Of a DNA stretch of 64,000 bases, positions 17,952-26,123 are shown piece after piece. The notes under the pieces were generated by a model, which saw only the letters and a list, made by a program, of their open reading frames with translations, was not told the origin of the DNA and ran no database searches. Numbering within the stretch: position 1 is the stretch's first letter; each line of letters starts with the position of its first letter. The DNA comes from Archaeoglobi archaeon (GTDB lineage Archaea; Halobacteriota; Archaeoglobi; Archaeoglobales; Archaeoglobaceae). The stretch lies in assembly GCA_029259335.1 (NCBI GenBank), contig JAPDIY010000008.1, forward strand, positions 1 through 64,000. Reading direction: 5' to 3'. The translations under genes and the position numbers were made by a program.

Positions 17952-18533
17952 TTGAGAAGACGTAAATTTGGCAATATCCGTAAACCTTCTCGTGTTATCT
18001 CATTTTTGTATCATCCCGACGAATTTTTGAGATTTAGAGCTGCCGAAGCTCTTGGACATCTTTGCAAAGGTAAGACGGCAAGAAATTTCATACTGAGGCT
18101 CTTCTGGCATCTCAGCGATGAGAGCGGGGCTTACTGCGTCGGCGCACCGCTTGGCATAGCTGAAATCGGCAGAACGAATTTTGAAGTTTTTGAAGGCTTC
18201 AAGAACAAGTACGTCTCGCTACTCGACGACTGGGAGGTTGAGAGGAAGTACGTGGCTTACGGAATAGGCAGGACTGCTGAGATCGTGAAAAACGCCTACC
18301 CAGATCCGGTGGAGAAGCTGAGGGAGAAAATCGAGGAGATTGAGAGCTTGGATTTTGCAGTTTATGCTCTCTGGGCGCTCAAAAAACTTGGATATGACAT
18401 AAAGACATATATTCGGAAATTTTGTGAGTATGACGACACCGTGAGCTTCTACGATGGCAAGACGATCCTAAAAAATAAATTCTCAGTCATAATTAGAGCT
18501 CCACGATTCGCGGATTGTGCGGAAATTTTTTAA
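17952..18533 (+). CDS. DVU0298-like HEAT-repeat protein
   Basis: About 193 residues from a TTG at 17952, preceded by GGAGAT; the frame is open upstream to 17856, inside the previous gene, so a longer form is possible. The core FRAAEALGHLCKGK followed by LRLFWHLSDESGAYCVG resembles a small helical-repeat family known mainly from sulfate reducers (named after DVU0298 of Desulfovibrio). Function is unknown. The position directly after the dehydrogenase operon suggests co-transcription. Confidence 0.7.
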   Translation: MRRRKFGNIRKPSRVISFLYHPDEFLRFRAAEALGHLCKGKTARNFILRLFWHLSDESGAYCVGAPLGIAEIGRTNFEVFEGFKNKYVSLLDDWEVERKYVAYGIGRTAEIVKNAYPDPVEKLREKIEEIESLDFAVYALWALKKLGYDIKTYIRKFCEYDDTVSFYDGKTILKNKFSVIIRAPRFADCAEIF

Positions 18534-18535
18534 AT
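18527..18535 (+). promoter_or_regulatory. TATA box ahead of a 32-codon ORF
   Basis: TTTTTAAAT centred exactly 25 bases before the ATG at 18556, the spacing of a leaderless archaeal promoter. It overlaps the stop region of the preceding gene. Confidence 0.5.
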
Positions 18536-18555
18536 GATTATAAACAAACAATACT

Positions 18556-18654
18556 ATGGGAGAGGAAAAGAAAAAGTATGATAAAGAAACTAAAGCTGAG
18601 AAAAAGAAGCTCTACTACTACGGCGAGGAGACAAAAGCAGAAAAAAGGGAATAG
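18556..18654 (+). CDS. Very small charged ORF, possibly expressed
   Basis: An ATG-started frame of 32 codons encodes a highly charged peptide, MGEEKKKYDKETKAEKKK at the start and a second ETKAEK unit at the end, with a YYY stretch between. It is preceded by a TATA box at leaderless distance. It overlaps the 3' end of the primase gene on the other strand by about 65 bases. No family is recognised. It could be a real microprotein, or a chance frame opposite the low-complexity tail of the primase. Confidence 0.4.
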   Translation: MGEEKKKYDKETKAEKKKLYYYGEETKAEKRE

Positions 18655-19435
18655 CTTGCTTTCTTGGATCAAACTTCACAACTTCCTCTATACCCAGAGG
18701 GATGCAAACCCGCGATACAAGCCCATTCAACGAATAAGGCAGGCGGATTAGTCTCATCTCTCCACTCGTTACCCACTCATCAATTGCATACTCCGAATAC
18801 TTCTTAGCAATCTCTTCTCTCTCGTCTCTGCTCAATCTAATGGCTTTTTCGTCCAGAACATGAATGTGGAAGCCCCTACCTGAAAAAACGACCCTTATGT
18901 TCTTGAATTCATTTTCCAGATCCTCATACAGCATTACCGTCAACTTTCTAACTTTCCTGAATTCTAGCATACAAAAGCTAAGTCCCTGTCCTTTCCTCAT
19001 CTTGTCTTCGACACTACCGTGATACGGACAATTCACGTTCTCAGGATCAATGTCGAAGGCTAGCTCTTGACCAATGAAGTTCTCACAGTCCCAGCAATTA
19101 CGATAATCACAGTCTCTCTGCACACAAAGCTTTATGTCCGAGTAAACATTACGGTCATAGTAAACACCCTCTGGTAGATACTGCAAAATATATTCAAGCA
19201 CGTCCTCCAGTCCTTTATGCTCGTCTATTATCACAGCCTTTTTCTTGATGTCCTCGTATTCTGGTAGATATATGTTCGAGTGTCTCCCAATAACTACAGC
19301 AAAGACCGTGTTTAGCAGGTCCCTCCATTTAAGCCACTCTGAAACAGATTTTAGGTTAAACTCCCTTTCGTAGAACACTCTCCTCTCCTCAAGCGTTGAG
19401 GGTCGCATTCCTCGCGGAAATCTGTATTTACCCAT
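18590..19435 (-). CDS. priS: DNA primase small (catalytic) subunit PriS
   Basis: 281 residues of archaeo-eukaryotic primase type. The catalytic motif is ELAFDIDPEN, followed by VVFSGRGFHIHVLD (the SGRGxHxH motif) and RLIRLPYSLNGLVSR. It makes primers with the large subunit PriL, which is not here. Two oddities: a Cys-rich stretch (CVQRDCDYRNCWDC) precedes the catalytic aspartates, and the C-terminus stops soon after VKFDPRKQAIPF, so the segment of about 50 residues that ends most PriS proteins is missing and replaced by a Ser/Arg/Leu-rich tail. A divergent second primase-polymerase is possible. Confidence 0.82.
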   Translation of the reverse strand: MGKYRFPRGMRPSTLEERRVFYEREFNLKSVSEWLKWRDLLNTVFAVVIGRHSNIYLPEYEDIKKKAVIIDEHKGLEDVLEYILQYLPEGVYYDRNVYSDIKLCVQRDCDYRNCWDCENFIGQELAFDIDPENVNCPYHGSVEDKMRKGQGLSFCMLEFRKVRKLTVMLYEDLENEFKNIRVVFSGRGFHIHVLDEKAIRLSRDEREEIAKKYSEYAIDEWVTSGEMRLIRLPYSLNGLVSRVCIPLGIEEVVKFDPRKQAIPFFLLLSPRRSSRASFSQL

Positions 19436-19556
19436 ACATTATCAAAACATCTAAGTCAATAATTAAAAATTTTGGATGTCTTCTAGCATCAAACTTAAAG
19501 TTTAAAGTTCGAAAATCGAGAGAAACCAATTAATAGGTTGAGCTCCAAATACTAAT

Positions 19557-20726
19557 GTGAAACCAGTTGAGATTAAGGACGGCATATTTTGGGTTGGAGC
19601 GATAGACTGGGACGAGAGGGATTTCCACAATTTCACGACGAGAAGGGGGCTCACGTACAACTCCTACCTGATCGTCGATGAAAATGTTACGCTTGTGGAT
19701 ACTGTGAAACACAAGTCCGTAAGAGAGTCCCTGGACAGGATAAAGAAGGTTGTTGATCCATCCCAGATTGACTACATCATCGTGAACCACATCGAGCCAG
19801 ATCACTCAAGCGGTCTGCCGGATATGATGAGGATTGCGAAGGAGGCCACCATTGTCTGCACTCAGAGGGCTAAGGATGGGCTCTGCAAGTACTGCGACTG
19901 CGACGGATGGGATATCAGAGTTGTTAAGGGCGGAGACGAGCTGAAGATAGGGAAGAGAACGCTAACTTTCATTGACATGACCATGCTTCACTGGCCCGAC
20001 AGCATGGCGACCTATCTCAAAGAGGACAAACTGCTGCTTTCCAACGACGCTTTCGGGCAGCATGTTGCAAGTGAGGAGAGGTTCGACGAGGATATTGGAA
20101 TCGAAGAGGCACTTTACTGGGCGAAGCTCTACTATGCAAACATCCTCATGCCCCTCGCAGGCTTGATAAAGAAGAAATTAGCCGAAGTTCAGAAGCTCAA
20201 CCTCGAAATCGATATGATCGCTCCAAGTCACGGCGTGATCTGGAAGAATCCTGCCAAAATCATCGAAGCCTACTCGAAGTGGGCAGAGTTTGAGAGCGAG
20301 AACAAAGTTGTCATTGTCTTCGATTCAATGTGGCATTCGACGGAGAAGCTGGCGATGGCTATTGCTGATGGTGCAGGCAGCGAAGGTGCTGAAGTCAGAG
20401 TTTTCCATCTCAGGAAGGATTCGTGGGCTGACATCGTGACGGAAATACTGGACGCCAAATCCATTGCCATCGGCTCTCCAACTATTCACAACAGCATCTT
20501 CCCGCCCGTTGCTGGATTCCTGACCTATCTAAAGGGTTTAAAGCCGCAGAAAAAGAGGGCTTTAGCTTTCGGCTCCTACGGCTGGAATGGAGTCGCTGTG
20601 AAGGAGATCCAGAAGGTGCTGGAGGAGCTCAAGTTTGAAACGCTTGAACCACTAATGGTGAAGTTCAAACCCAGTGAGGAGGAACTTCAGAAGGCTTTTG
20701 AGCTCGGAGCGGAGCTTGCAAAATGA
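19557..20726 (+). CDS. fprA: A-type flavoprotein (F420H2 oxidase or nitric oxide/oxygen reductase)
   Basis: 389 residues: a metallo-beta-lactamase diiron domain (about 1-250) and a flavodoxin domain (about 251-389, starting VIVFDSMWHSTEK). Diiron ligands are visible in NHIEPDHSSG (His78, Glu80, Asp82, His83) with later ligands in MLHWPDSM and PSHGVIW. The family reduces oxygen to water or NO to N2O, protecting anaerobes. The GTG start lies 25 bases after a TATA-like AATTAATAG at 19529-19537. Its stop overlaps the Isf-archaeoflavoprotein gene by four bases, an association also seen in A. fulgidus as I recall it. Confidence 0.9.
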   Translation: MKPVEIKDGIFWVGAIDWDERDFHNFTTRRGLTYNSYLIVDENVTLVDTVKHKSVRESLDRIKKVVDPSQIDYIIVNHIEPDHSSGLPDMMRIAKEATIVCTQRAKDGLCKYCDCDGWDIRVVKGGDELKIGKRTLTFIDMTMLHWPDSMATYLKEDKLLLSNDAFGQHVASEERFDEDIGIEEALYWAKLYYANILMPLAGLIKKKLAEVQKLNLEIDMIAPSHGVIWKNPAKIIEAYSKWAEFESENKVVIVFDSMWHSTEKLAMAIADGAGSEGAEVRVFHLRKDSWADIVTEILDAKSIAIGSPTIHNSIFPPVAGFLTYLKGLKPQKKRALAFGSYGWNGVAVKEIQKVLEELKFETLEPLMVKFKPSEEELQKAFELGAELAK

Positions 20727-21880
20727 TAGTTGGCATATCCGGCAGTCCGAGGAAAAAGGCCACGGAATACGTTCTCAGGGAAGCGCTGAGAATACTCGAA
20801 GCGCAAGGTTTCCAGACCAAATTTTTTACCGTCAGGGGGAAGGAGATAAAGCCCTGCCAGCACTGCGATTACTGCCTCAAGCACAAGGTCTGCAGGATTG
20901 AGGATGACATGCAGGAGCTTTACGGGATGCTGAAGAATGCGAGAGGAATAGTGATGGCAACTCCTGTTTACAATGGTGGCGTGAGCGCCCAGATAAAGGC
21001 TGTCATGGATCGCTGTAGGGCTCTCGTTGCCGCAGACTACGACTTCTTCCGCGGCAAGGCTGGAATGGCTATAGCGGTTGGCGGGGACAGAATTGGAGGT
21101 CAGGAGCTGGCTATACAGCAAATAATAACCTTCTACATTTTAAACGGTGTGATCCCGGTTAGCGGGGGTTCGTTTGGGGCAAATCTCGGTGCAACTTTCT
21201 GGAGCAAGGACACGCTTGAAGGTGTGAAGGAGGACGAAGAGGGGTTCAGGAGTCTGAGGAAGACCGTTAAGAGATTCGCTTCCACACTTAAAATGTTGGA
21301 AGGTGATGAAATGGCTGAGGAAAAGAAAAAGAAGAAAAGGGTTGCTTGGGGCATAACCGGGAGCGGCGACAGGTTGCCTGAGACTGTTGAGGTTATGAAA
21401 AAGATTAGAAGACAGTATCCAGACGTTGAGATTGCCGTCTATCTCTCAAAGGCTGGAGAGCAAGTGATTAAATACTACAAGCTGATGAACGATCTCAAGG
21501 AGAATTTCGGAGCTGCTAGAGTTGAGATTGACGCGAATACTCCTTTTCTTGCAGGTCAGGTTCAGGTTGGAAGGTACGAGTTTCTGCTGATAGCTCCTGC
21601 AACTTCAAATACCGTCGCCAAGATTTCAATGGGTATAGCCGACTCCCTGCTTTCAAATGCCGCAATAATGGCTTTAAAGGCGTTTGTGCCCGTTTACATC
21701 ATGCCCTCTGACTACAAAGAGGGAGAGGTGATCACCAAGCTTCCAGATGGCAGAGATCTGAGGCTTAGAGTTAGAAAGGAAGATGTGGAACATGTCAGAA
21801 AGATTGCTACCATGGATGGCGTTTTCATTCTAGAAAAACCTGAAGATATCCACGGAGTTTTCAAGAAACACTTCGGCTGA
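20723..21880 (+). CDS. Iron-sulfur flavoprotein fused to archaeoflavoprotein (DmrB/AfpA-like)
   Basis: One open frame of 385 codons contains two proteins that are normally separate. Residues 1-190 are an iron-sulfur flavoprotein (Isf): GISGSPRKKATEY and the compact cluster motif CQHCDYCLKHKVC (Cys45, 48, 51, 57). Residues 197-385 are an archaeoflavoprotein: VAWGITGSGDRLPETVEVM, an FMN-binding segment LIAPATSNTVAKISMGIADSL and a conserved tail. Between them is a Lys/Glu linker. An internal ATG at 21311 has AGGTGAT just upstream at 21301-21307, so the second part could also be made alone. Both parts would shuttle electrons (ferredoxin to FMN), probably to FprA. Confidence 0.88.
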   Translation: MIVGISGSPRKKATEYVLREALRILEAQGFQTKFFTVRGKEIKPCQHCDYCLKHKVCRIEDDMQELYGMLKNARGIVMATPVYNGGVSAQIKAVMDRCRALVAADYDFFRGKAGMAIAVGGDRIGGQELAIQQIITFYILNGVIPVSGGSFGANLGATFWSKDTLEGVKEDEEGFRSLRKTVKRFASTLKMLEGDEMAEEKKKKKRVAWGITGSGDRLPETVEVMKKIRRQYPDVEIAVYLSKAGEQVIKYYKLMNDLKENFGAARVEIDANTPFLAGQVQVGRYEFLLIAPATSNTVAKISMGIADSLLSNAAIMALKAFVPVYIMPSDYKEGEVITKLPDGRDLRLRVRKEDVEHVRKIATMDGVFILEKPEDIHGVFKKHFG

Positions 21881-21897
21881 AAAAACTTTAAGTTTTT
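21881..21897. repeat. Perfect 17-bp palindrome ahead of the GNAT gene
   Basis: AAAAACTT-T-AAGTTTTT is a perfect inverted repeat with a one-base centre, starting immediately after the TGA of the flavoprotein gene and covering the likely TATA region (CTTTAAG) of the GNAT gene that starts at 21913. It may be an operator, or a T-rich terminator; a stem with no loop makes an RNA hairpin less likely. Confidence 0.55.
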
Positions 21898-21912
21898 GAG
21901 ATAAATAAATTC

Positions 21913-22407
21913 ATGAATAATCCCTCTGAAAATCTGTACTCCGAGTTCTACGAGGACAAGACAGGCGCGATAATTCTCGTCACCCGCTATGTTCCTGAGG
22001 AGAGGGAGAATTTAATAAAAATGTACGAGGAATTTGATTCTGAAAGGAAATGCTGTGGACTGCCACCAAACACTAGGAAAGGAATAGAGGCGTGGATAGA
22101 CTACCTCGACGAGAAGGGCTACGGATTCATCGGGAAGCTTGGTGAGAAGGTTATAGGACACATCGCAGCCGTTCCGGAGAACGGTGAGGCGGAATTTGCT
22201 ATCTTCGTTCATCAGGATTACGAGGACAGGGGGATAGGCAGCGAACTGATAAGGTTCGCCTCCAAGTTTCTGAAGGAGAAAGGGATAAAAAAGCTGAAAG
22301 CGATGACCGAGAGTACGAACAGGAGGGCGATTGAAACCTACCGCCATCTGGGCTTTGAAGTGGTCAGCAGAGACCCACAGCACCTCTACCTAGAAAAGGA
22401 GCTATGA
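21913..22407 (+). CDS. GNAT family N-acetyltransferase
   Basis: 164 residues with the acetyl-CoA-binding motif A: DYEDRGIGSELIRFASKFLKE, and motif B ESTNRRAIETYRHLGFEVV. The N-terminal 45 residues (EERENLIKMYEEFDSERKCCGLPP) look like the substrate part and include two adjacent cysteines. It transfers an acetyl group to an amine; whether to a protein, a small metabolite or a polyamine is unknown. It stands alone behind a palindrome at 21881-21897. Confidence 0.88.
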   Translation: MNNPSENLYSEFYEDKTGAIILVTRYVPEERENLIKMYEEFDSERKCCGLPPNTRKGIEAWIDYLDEKGYGFIGKLGEKVIGHIAAVPENGEAEFAIFVHQDYEDRGIGSELIRFASKFLKEKGIKKLKAMTESTNRRAIETYRHLGFEVVSRDPQHLYLEKEL

Positions 22408-22511
22408 AAGTTGGGGGCGAGTGGGGAGGGGGGCTGCTATCGTGTTTGCTGCAGCGGTTCCCGCAGTTAGTTTAATGCAAAAGATTTATAATCGTATTAT
22501 CTAATAAAAAC

Positions 22512-23560
22512 GTGGAGTATCTTTTGTTTGCCCAGAACGATCTCGAAAATGTTCTGTCAGAGATAAAAAAGGCAAAACCAGCCTTTAAGAGATACAGATT
22601 TGCCGAAATTCTTGCTGAATTTGAGTACGGGATAGTTGGCAGCTACAGAGATATTGTTTTCCTCTTCACCACACGCGAACTTACGCTCTCAGCGGAGCCG
22701 CTGGAAAGGGTTGCCGTTGAAATTTCCGAAGATGACGGAAGCTTTAAACCCTTCAGATTCGGAAAGTACAGATACGACGACGAGCTTCTTATTGATACAG
22801 AATTCAGAGAAGACTTGTTCCACGATTACCTGCCCGCCCTTCTTTCAGAAATGGCAATGGCAAGGATTCTGATAAAGGAATGCAGTATGAGAGCCATGCA
22901 TCTTGCAGAGAAAGAGACGGAGATTGTGAAGGAAATTACGAAGCTGTCTGAGGAGACAAAAACTCTGAGCCCCGAAAGGCTTGAAGAGCTGTCATTTGAG
23001 GTTTCAGCACTGCGTGTAGAGTTCTTTTCAGGCTACATGCACTTCAAGGATGCTGTCGAGGAAGTATTCTCAGCTCTTTCAAGGGCTGAGAGAATTTCAG
23101 GCTTTCTCGGTGGGATGCTCGGTGAGAAAATTCAGGAGCTACGATCAGAACTGGAAACGATAAGCTACTACGAGTCGAGATTTGAGCAGACCCTTGCTGG
23201 AGTCAGGGAGGCTCTGGATGTTGTACATCTGCGCCTCGAAATGCTAAGGGGAAGGGAGAACTTGAGCTTCAGAAGAGAACCTCAGCCCTGCAGGCTGCTG
23301 CAGCAATCATCGAATTCGTTGCCGTTTACTACTACACCACGAAGATTTGGGAGAGCTTCCTCCCCGTCAAGGAAGTGCCCGCAAGTATCTCATTCTCGCT
23401 TCTTGCAGCCTTTACAACAGTTGTTGTTATCTACACTGAAGCTCTCGGCGAGTATATAAAAGAGAGGAAAATTACAGCGAAGCTCATTTCGCTATCTCTG
23501 CTGTTGCTTGCGATCTTGATTTTGATGGCATCTCTACCTACTCTTTTTTCAAAAGCCTGA
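22512..23560 (+). pseudogene. Unknown coiled-coil membrane protein, split by a frameshift
   Basis: The frame from the GTG at 22512 is coherent up to about 23268 (HLRLEMLRGREN), after which it turns into a Ser/Pro/Leu shadow. Coding resumes in another frame: LELQKRTSALQAAAAIIEF, then two hydrophobic membrane segments and a stop at 23558-23560. One missing base near 23262-23268 (within GGGGAAGGGAG) explains it. The repaired product is about 349 residues: a soluble N-terminal domain, a long coiled coil (about 120-245) and a C-terminal membrane hairpin, a shape reminiscent of CorA-type proteins but without a recognised motif. A TATA-like TTTATAATC near 22483 supports the GTG start. Sequence error cannot be excluded. 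Confidence 0.7.
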
Positions 23561-23729
23561 CAGCTTTCAGCCTGTCATTGAGCAGCTTTATATGTTCTCT
23601 CTCCTGCGATATCAGATACTCTAAAAGTTCGGCGGTCTGGGGATCTGCATCCCTCTTCATTTCGGAGTAAACCTCTATCGCCTCCCTTTCCATCTCTATA
23701 GCCTTCTTCAAAATTTCTTCTGGTGTCAT
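23538..23729 (-). CDS. Half-size rubrerythrin/ferritin-like protein
   Basis: Only 63 residues, forming a single helical hairpin. The first helix has EMEREAIEVYSEM (Glu and Tyr of a rubrerythrin helix) and the second SQEREHIKLL with the E-x-x-H iron motif (Glu43, His46). A normal ferritin-like domain has four helices and two such motifs, so this protein should dimerise to complete a diiron site, as encapsulated ferritins do. The ATG lies about 22-25 bases after a TATA-like TTATTTTAAAC. It overlaps the convergent gene end by 23 bases. Confidence 0.72.
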   Translation of the reverse strand: MTPEEILKKAIEMEREAIEVYSEMKRDADPQTAELLEYLISQEREHIKLLNDRLKAVRLLKKE

Positions 23730-23808
23730 GGACTTAATCTGGTTCGAGTTTAAAATAAATGTGCAAATTTTTGGTTGCGCCTTAGTTCAGGACTGGTATT
23801 CGGGCTGA

Positions 23809-25032
23809 TTATGCACCGAACTTCTTTGCAATGTTCAGCAAGTCCAAAGCAATGTTCAGCAAGTCCATACCCCTTATTCTGCAGAGTCCACCCTTGTAGG
23901 CTTCAAATTCCGAGAACTTCCTGACCTCATCCGTTCTGACATCTTCGTGAAGGATTACAACCGGGACCGGATCGGCAGTATGCTCTCCAACCTTAACAGG
24001 CGTTGAGTGGTCGGCTGTTATTATCAGACAGTTCTTCGCAATGTTTATCCCCAGAAGTTCTGAAATATGTCTGTCAAGCCTCTCGATAAACTCTTTTTTG
24101 CCTTCAAAATCCTTGTCGTGTCCAAGCTCGTCGGTAGCCTTGAAATGCAGCAAAACAACATCATATTTCTCGATTGCTTCCTTCGCTGCCCTAATTTTCG
24201 CCCCAATGTCTGTATTCCTGTTTCCCGTCGCACCTTCGGGAGTTATGATGTCTCCTCCAACGATGCTGCCAACCCCCTTTATGAGGGCTGTTGCGGCTAT
24301 AACGGCAAGTTTCAATCCAAATTTCTCCTCAAAGCTCGGTATGTGTGGCATAACACCGGCACCGCGTAAAAGCAGAGCATTTGCCTTCGGTAACCCCTTC
24401 TTTTCTCTCTCTGCGTTCATAGGATGATTTTCAAGAACTTCATGAGCTTTCTGCATGAACTCGTTGACTATCTCAGCAGTCCACGCAGCATCCTCGCTGA
24501 GCGCCTTACATTGCTTAACTTTCTTTCCCACCTCTTTTGGGTCGGTGTCAGTAATTTCATGCGACAATCCCTCTCCTCTCAGCACCAGTGCAGCCCTATG
24601 TCCCGTTCCCTTCTCAATTAAGAACTCAACTGGAAGCTTCACATTCTCTCTTATCGCTTTGATCAATTCCTCAGTGTCTTGAATTCTTCCCGCTCTTCTG
24701 TCAACGACCGTTTTATCAAATATGCTCCCCTCTCCCTCAACTGTCGCAAAGTTGACCCTGAATGCAATGTCTCCCGGCTTTACCTCGATCCCAACTCCCG
24801 CAGCCTCAATCGGCCCCCTGCCAGTGTAGTATTTAAATGGATCGTATCCGAGAAGAGCGAGGTGGCTTGTGTCACTTCCCGGTCTTATACCCGGAGCTAT
24901 CGTGTCCATTATTCCATTAATACCCATTTCAGCCATTTTATCCAGATTGGGCGTATTAGCAACGCTGAGTGGTGTTTTACCGTTTACCGGCCTGTCCGAG
25001 AGACCGTCTATAACGACAATCAGTACTGGCAA
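23809..25032 (-). CDS. apgM: 2,3-bisphosphoglycerate-independent phosphoglycerate mutase, archaeal type
   Basis: 407 residues of the alkaline phosphatase superfamily, interconverting 3- and 2-phosphoglycerate. Motifs: [13 protein letters not shown] (metal Asp), [14 protein letters not shown] with the phospho-Ser region, and ITADHSTP (metal Asp-His). A TTG at 25032 is preferred to the ATG at 25050, because GGAGGGGAT lies four bases ahead of it. The last 18 residues contain a tandem duplication, [18 protein letters not shown], caused by a 21-bp DNA repeat. Confidence 0.9.
   Translation of the reverse strand: MPVLIVVIDGLSDRPVNGKTPLSVANTPNLDKMAEMGINGIMDTIAPGIRPGSDTSHLALLGYDPFKYYTGRGPIEAAGVGIEVKPGDIAFRVNFATVEGEGSIFDKTVVDRRAGRIQDTEELIKAIRENVKLPVEFLIEKGTGHRAALVLRGEGLSHEITDTDPKEVGKKVKQCKALSEDAAWTAEIVNEFMQKAHEVLENHPMNAEREKKGLPKANALLLRGAGVMPHIPSFEEKFGLKLAVIAATALIKGVGSIVGGDIITPEGATGNRNTDIGAKIRAAKEAIEKYDVVLLHFKATDELGHDKDFEGKKEFIERLDRHISELLGINIAKNCLIITADHSTPVKVGEHTADPVPVVILHEDVRTDEVRKFSEFEAYKGGLCRIRGMDLLNIALDLLNIAKKFGA
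23825..23866. repeat. 21-bp tandem duplication inside the 3' end of apgM
   Basis: GCAATGTTCAGCAAGTCC occurs at 23828-23845 and again at 23849-23866, a 21-base period with 18 identical bases in a row. It adds seven residues (DLLNIAL) near the C-terminus of the mutase. Confidence 0.9.
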
Positions 25033-25148
25033 GCTATCCCCTCCAAGCATCTCTCAACCTAACATACTCGGCATAAACCAGTACTTTAAACTTCTCCTCT
25101 GCTTCTGCACGTTTGCCAGAAACTCAGCAATCTATCCCTTTTAATTTT

Positions 25149-25454
25149 TTATAAAATTGTGTTTACAACGAAATAACCGACAACGCCTGAAATAACCGAT
25201 ATTCCGAGGTTTTTCCATCTGAGGTAAGTTAGTATCACAAAAACCATCGCCACAGTTCTCACAGCAAATTCGTGCGGCTGGAACGATACAAAGGATGTGA
25301 CGAAGAGGGCTGAGATGAGTGCTGTGGATGAGTAAGTTAGGAATTCATCCAAGCTACTGAGCTTTCTGAACTTATCCTTCAGCTTGAAAGGTAAGAACCT
25401 CGTCATATATGTTCCAATGGCAACCACAAGCACAGCCAACAGCTTTTCGCTCAT
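25149..25454 (-). CDS. azlD: AzlD-like branched-chain amino acid exporter subunit
   Basis: 101 residues with three to four membrane segments; the start LLAVLVVAIGTYMTRFLPF is the AzlD hallmark (conserved T-x-x-x-R-x-x-P). With AzlC it forms a two-component exporter of branched-chain or related amino acids. Its start overlaps the azlC stop by four bases. Confidence 0.87.
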   Translation of the reverse strand: MSEKLLAVLVVAIGTYMTRFLPFKLKDKFRKLSSLDEFLTYSSTALISALFVTSFVSFQPHEFAVRTVAMVFVILTYLRWKNLGISVISGVVGYFVVNTIL

Positions 25455-26092
25455 CCCATCATCCTCCTGAGTTTCATTACGAGGGCGGGGCTAAGAATTC
25501 CTGCAAGCAGTATGCCTGCTGAGGACATGCCAATGAAGTGGAAGGACAAAGCTATCGCCCCACCAAAAAAAGCCGCCAGAGTGCTGTATTCTTTGAGGTT
25601 GGGAAGGAGAAGAACGAGGAATAAAGCCGGAAGTGAGAAGACAAGTGCAGAAGCAATAGCGTCGTCTGACAGTGCTGAACCTGCAAACACTCCTAAAGCA
25701 GTTCCACCCACCCACGAAATGTAGCTTCCAGCCTCCAGCCCCCGGATGAACCTCTCATCTCCTCGAGTGTTTACCGATGTAGCGAACACCTCGTCGGTTA
25801 AACCGAAGGCTGTAATGCTGGCTTTCTTTATCTCGAACTTCTGGGAAAGTATTGAGCTATAAACGAGATGTCTGAGGTTCAGGATGATCGGAATTATCAC
25901 TCCACTCAAAAAGGACTCCGGGAGAATCGAAATCAGGGCGAACTGGCTCGAACCGGCGAATATGAGGGCAGATGTCAGAATCGCTTCAGTTTTGCTGAAT
26001 CCAAGCGTCACGGCAAGAATGCCGAAGGTCATGGACACGGGCAGATAACCTGCCACAATTGGAAAACTGTAACTAAACCCCTTTCTGAACAT
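25451..26092 (-). CDS. azlC: AzlC family amino acid exporter, large subunit
   Basis: 213 residues, with about six membrane segments. FSYSFPIVAGYLPVSMTFG at the start and GLTDEVFA near residue 95 are typical of AzlC. The ATG at 26092 follows GGAGGT by six bases. It forms an operon with azlD; the substrate (leucine, isoleucine, valine or methionine) is inferred from the family only. Confidence 0.88.
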   Translation of the reverse strand: MFRKGFSYSFPIVAGYLPVSMTFGILAVTLGFSKTEAILTSALIFAGSSQFALISILPESFLSGVIIPIILNLRHLVYSSILSQKFEIKKASITAFGLTDEVFATSVNTRGDERFIRGLEAGSYISWVGGTALGVFAGSALSDDAIASALVFSLPALFLVLLLPNLKEYSTLAAFFGGAIALSFHFIGMSSAGILLAGILSPALVMKLRRMMG

Positions 26093-26123
26093 TTTTATAC
26101 CTCCATCTGTCCGAGTACTGAAT

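Noticed and set aside
23255-23275. Programmed minus-one frameshift site
   Set aside because: The run GGGGAAGGGAG does not form a proper X-XXY-YYZ heptamer in the reading frame, and no clear downstream stem was found.
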